A stretch of 16,747 bases of DNA from positions 1 to 16,747 of the forward strand of contig JAXFOH010000098.1 of the NCBI GenBank assembly GCA_034180465.1. The letters run 5' to 3'. Shown here one piece after another: positions 15,458 to 16,747 of this stretch (the first letter of the stretch is position 1; each line of letters opens with the position of its first letter). The stretch is from CAKUIA01 sp034180465 (GTDB lineage: Bacteria > Verrucomicrobiota > Verrucomicrobiia > Opitutales > Intestinicryptomonadaceae). Both the position numbers and the translations under genes were made by a program. The notes under the pieces were generated by a model. That model did no database searches and was not told the origin of the DNA. It worked only from the letters and a program-made list of their open reading frames with translations.

Positions 15458-15490
15458 TTAGCGCATATGATTTGTAATCATCTGTGCTAA
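15458..15490. repeat. 33-nt dyad (15-bp arms, 3-nt centre)
   Basis: TTAGCGCATATGATT, TGT, AATCATCTGTGCTAA: 14 of 15 positions pair (one of them G-U), with one T-C mismatch. It is not followed by a T-run on either strand, so it is not itself a terminator. It could be a structured RNA element or a protein binding site. Together with the flanking sequence (15357-15528) this gap holds no coding frame that I can support. Confidence 0.55.
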
Positions 15491-15528
15491 AGGGTTAGGG
15501 CAAAGGGCTAGCCATTTATCATAAACAC

Positions 15529-15561
15529 AAAAAACGCAAGGCATAAAACCCTGCGTTTTTT
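15529..15561 (-). terminator. Bidirectional terminator after rpmE2
   Basis: AAAAAACGCAAGG (15529-15541) pairs with CCCTGCGTTTTTT (15549-15561) with one mismatch and a 7-nt loop. A/T runs on both sides give a U-run in either direction. It lies 24 bp after the rpmE2 stop. Confidence 0.7.
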
Positions 15562-15585
15562 TGCGTGCCTGGCTGCAAATAAAAA

Positions 15586-15834
15586 CTATTTGCGTACGCG
15601 GCCGAATTTTTTGTTGAACTTTTCAACACGGCCTGCCGTGTCTACAAAGCGTTTTTCGCCGGTGTAGGCAGGGTGCGAGTCAGCTGTAACATCTCTAATT
15701 ACAACATTGTATTCAACGCCGTCGATAGTTTCCTTTTGTTTCGACGTCATTGTAGATTTAGTGTAAAACTTAGCGCCTGTTGAAACGTCCGTAAAGCATA
15801 CGGGATGATAATCGGGGTGTCCTGCTTTTTTCAT
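15586..15834 (-). CDS. rpmE2: Ribosomal protein bL31, type B (zinc-independent)
   Basis: 82 residues, a 50S subunit protein that bridges to the small subunit. HPDYHPVCFTDVSTGAKFYT, then DSHPAYTGEKRFVDTAGRVEKFNKKFGR, match the type B (YkgM-like) form, which is longer than type A by about ten residues. The zinc-binding Cys set of type A is absent; only C13 is present. AGGAG lies 11 nt before the ATG. It follows the type B bL36 gene by 26 bp, the same pairing as E. coli ykgO/ykgM, where the zinc-free copies replace zinc-binding ones under zinc starvation. In many other phyla type B bL31 is the only copy, so stress regulation should not be assumed. Confidence 0.95.
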   Translation of the reverse strand: MKKAGHPDYHPVCFTDVSTGAKFYTKSTMTSKQKETIDGVEYNVVIRDVTADSHPAYTGEKRFVDTAGRVEKFNKKFGRVRK

Positions 15835-15860
15835 CTTGTAATAAACTCCTATAAAAGCTA

Positions 15861-15986
15861 TTAGCCCTGCCTTGCTTTAAAGCGGGGATTAGATTTGCAA
15901 ATTACATATACCTTACCGTTTCTGCGAACAACTTTGCAGTCGGGGTGGCGTGTCTTTAACGATTTCAATGATGATACGACTTTCAT
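15861..15986 (-). CDS. rpmJ2: Ribosomal protein bL36, type B (zinc-independent)
   Basis: 41 residues, read directly from the minus strand: MKVVSSLKSLKTRHPDCKVV, then a short basic link and YVICKSNPRFKARQG. This closely matches YkgO-type bL36: HPDC and CKSNPRFKA are diagnostic, and the C-x2-C...C-x4-H zinc site of type A is missing (only C17 and C30). It is five residues shorter than E. coli YkgO (46), lacking its basic tail. The ATG at 15986 is unambiguous and the stop is TAA at 15861. Co-transcribed with rpmE2; promoter-like boxes lie at 16020-16048. Confidence 0.95.
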   Translation of the reverse strand: MKVVSSLKSLKTRHPDCKVVRRNGKVYVICKSNPRFKARQG

Positions 15987-16019
15987 AGTCTCTGCTTTCT
16001 AAATTGTGTAAAAACTAAA

Positions 16020-16048
16020 ATAAAACCTGCAACGGGGTGTATTGTCAA
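16020..16048 (-). promoter_or_regulatory. Likely promoter of the bL36-bL31 pair
   Basis: On the minus strand a consensus -35 TTGACA is followed by a 17-bp spacer and TTTTAT (4 of 6 to the -10 consensus). The -10 ends 33 nt before the bL36 ATG. I saw no obvious Zur-type palindrome around it. The remaining sequence between this and the terminator at 16089 is AT-rich with nothing further recognised. Confidence 0.5.
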
Positions 16049-16088
16049 GCTTAGTTTGCTAAAAATTTTATTTTTTTCATATTTATAT

Positions 16089-16126
16089 AAAAAAGCCGCT
16101 ACAAATTGTATAGTTGCAGCGGCTTT
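16089..16126 (-). terminator. Terminator after the GH92 gene
   Basis: On the minus strand AAAGCCGCT and AGCGGCTTT form a perfect 9-bp stem, extendable by three pairs past one mismatch, followed by TTTTTTATAT. It starts 15 bp after the GH92 stop codon. Confidence 0.8.
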
Positions 16127-16141
16127 GGTCTCGCAAAATTT

Positions 16142-16747
16142 CTACTTGTTTTGCGGGGTGTCTGTCATTCTAAATTCCAAAGTGCCGCCGTTAACAATGT
16201 CGGAATGGCTTATCGTCTTTTTAGTATAGGGCTTTCCGTTAAGCTTTACGCTTTTTACGTATTTGTTTTCTTTCGAAAGCTTTTTTGCCACAATTTTAAA
16301 TGTTTTGCCGTTTGCCAAGTTTACGGTCATTTCGGGCAGCTGGGGTGCGCCCAAAATATATTCTGCCGAAATCGGGTCTACAGGGTAAAAACCCATTGCC
16401 GAGAATATATACCATGCGCTCATTTGGCCGCAGTCGTCATTGCCGCAAAGGCCGTCGGGTTTGTTTAAATAGAATTTATCGAAAACTTCTCTTACTAGTT
16501 CCTGCGTGCGCCAAGCCTTGTCTATCATGGCAAACATATAGATAACATGGTGGCTAGGCTCGTTGCCATGGGCGTATTGGCCGATTAAGCCGCTTACGTC
16601 GTCTACAAAGCCTTTCTTTTGCTCTTTTGAGGTTTCTTTGTTTTTAAAGAGGTAGTCTAGCCTTTCAAAGAAAACTTCTTTGTTGGGGAAAAGCGAAACT
16701 AAGCCGTTTATATCGTGTTGAACATGCCATGTGTATTGCCATGCGTT
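16142..16747 (-). CDS. GH92 family glycoside hydrolase (alpha-mannosidase-like), C-terminal part
   Basis: 201 residues are visible before the TAG stop; the gene runs off the right edge and the family is about 700-770 residues, so more than two thirds is missing. The fragment is open from its first codon: NAWQYTWHVQHDINGL (1-16), DDVSGLIGQYAHGNEPSHH (49-67) and CGNDDCGQMSAWYIFSAMGF (101-120) are hallmark blocks of GH92, calcium-dependent exo-alpha-mannosidases acting on N-glycans or mannans. The Glu in NEPSHH and the Asp residues in GNDD lie in the regions carrying the catalytic acids (family knowledge). The last ~75 residues form a beta-rich closing domain (VNLANGKTFKIVAKK). Linkage specificity cannot be judged from this part. 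Signal peptide and start are outside the window. Confidence 0.95.
   Translation of the reverse strand, partial: NAWQYTWHVQHDINGLVSLFPNKEVFFERLDYLFKNKETSKEQKKGFVDDVSGLIGQYAHGNEPSHHVIYMFAMIDKAWRTQELVREVFDKFYLNKPDGLCGNDDCGQMSAWYIFSAMGFYPVDPISAEYILGAPQLPEMTVNLANGKTFKIVAKKLSKENKYVKSVKLNGKPYTKKTISHSDIVNGGTLEFRMTDTPQNK

Noticed and set aside
15458..15490. Possible dif (XerC/XerD) site because of GCGCATA
   Set aside because: Only one half matches; the TTATGTTAAAT half-site is absent and the centre is 3 nt rather than 6.
15455..15500. tRNA-Thr-like anticodon arm (ATGATTTGTAATCAT)
   Set aside because: The loop looks like a UGU anticodon arm, but there is no T-arm consensus, D-arm or acceptor stem around it; the sequence is better explained as a plain dyad.
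1..16747. CRISPR arrays, insertion sequences, integrases, toxin-antitoxin or phage-defence genes
   Set aside because: No regularly spaced repeats, transposase or defence motifs were seen on either strand; base composition looks even across the window.

Overview
The window looks like chromosomal DNA of a Gram-negative, host- or polysaccharide-associated bacterium. The best guess is the Verrucomicrobiota (Opitutae-like) or the wider PVC group. Reasons: a secretin-based type II secretion (T2SS/type IV pilus-like) operon; neighbouring genes for RNase HII and an RNase HIII that has the N-terminal substrate-binding domain; a fused kinase-fold/GNAT ArgA; a GH92 mannosidase; and secreted proteins resembling autotransporter-associated beta-strand proteins. 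Several starts lack a clear Shine-Dalgarno sequence. The taxonomic call is an inference, not shown directly.

Layout. Positions 1-5785 (minus strand) hold a tightly packed T2SS-like operon, transcribed gspD, a small secreted protein, gspE, gspF; gspF runs off the left edge. A strong terminator at 5826-5854 separates it from the next minus-strand unit, pyrD - efp - argA - a small two-helix membrane protein (9120 down to 5889), which has a plausible promoter at 9134-9161. Upstream of that, still on minus, is a secreted esterase-like alpha/beta hydrolase - rnhC - rnhB (11851 down to 9177). Across a 113-bp divergent gap, the plus strand has a small membrane-anchored J-domain protein that resembles DjlA without its middle domain, followed by a terminator.

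From 12412 a good promoter drives three tandem paralogous secreted proteins of about 307-324 residues (12450-15302), closed by a 13-bp GNRA-tetraloop terminator. I do not recognise this family; it is the most likely place in the window for undescribed biology. A convergent gap (15303-15585) follows. It holds an 11-bp tandem repeat, a 33-nt dyad and a bidirectional terminator, and might encode a small RNA. Then, on minus, come the zinc-independent ribosomal proteins bL36 (type B, only 41 residues) and bL31 (type B), in the same gene pairing as E. coli ykgO/ykgM, with their own promoter. The right edge is the C-terminal third of a GH92 alpha-mannosidase-like enzyme with its own terminator.

How the genes fit together: the T2SS operon could export the esterase, the mannosidase or the three beta-rich paralogs (inference). 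The central block is housekeeping: arginine and pyrimidine synthesis, translation of polyproline stretches, and RNA/DNA hybrid removal. EF-P carries Arg32 at the tip position, the hallmark of the rhamnosylated EarP-type factor.
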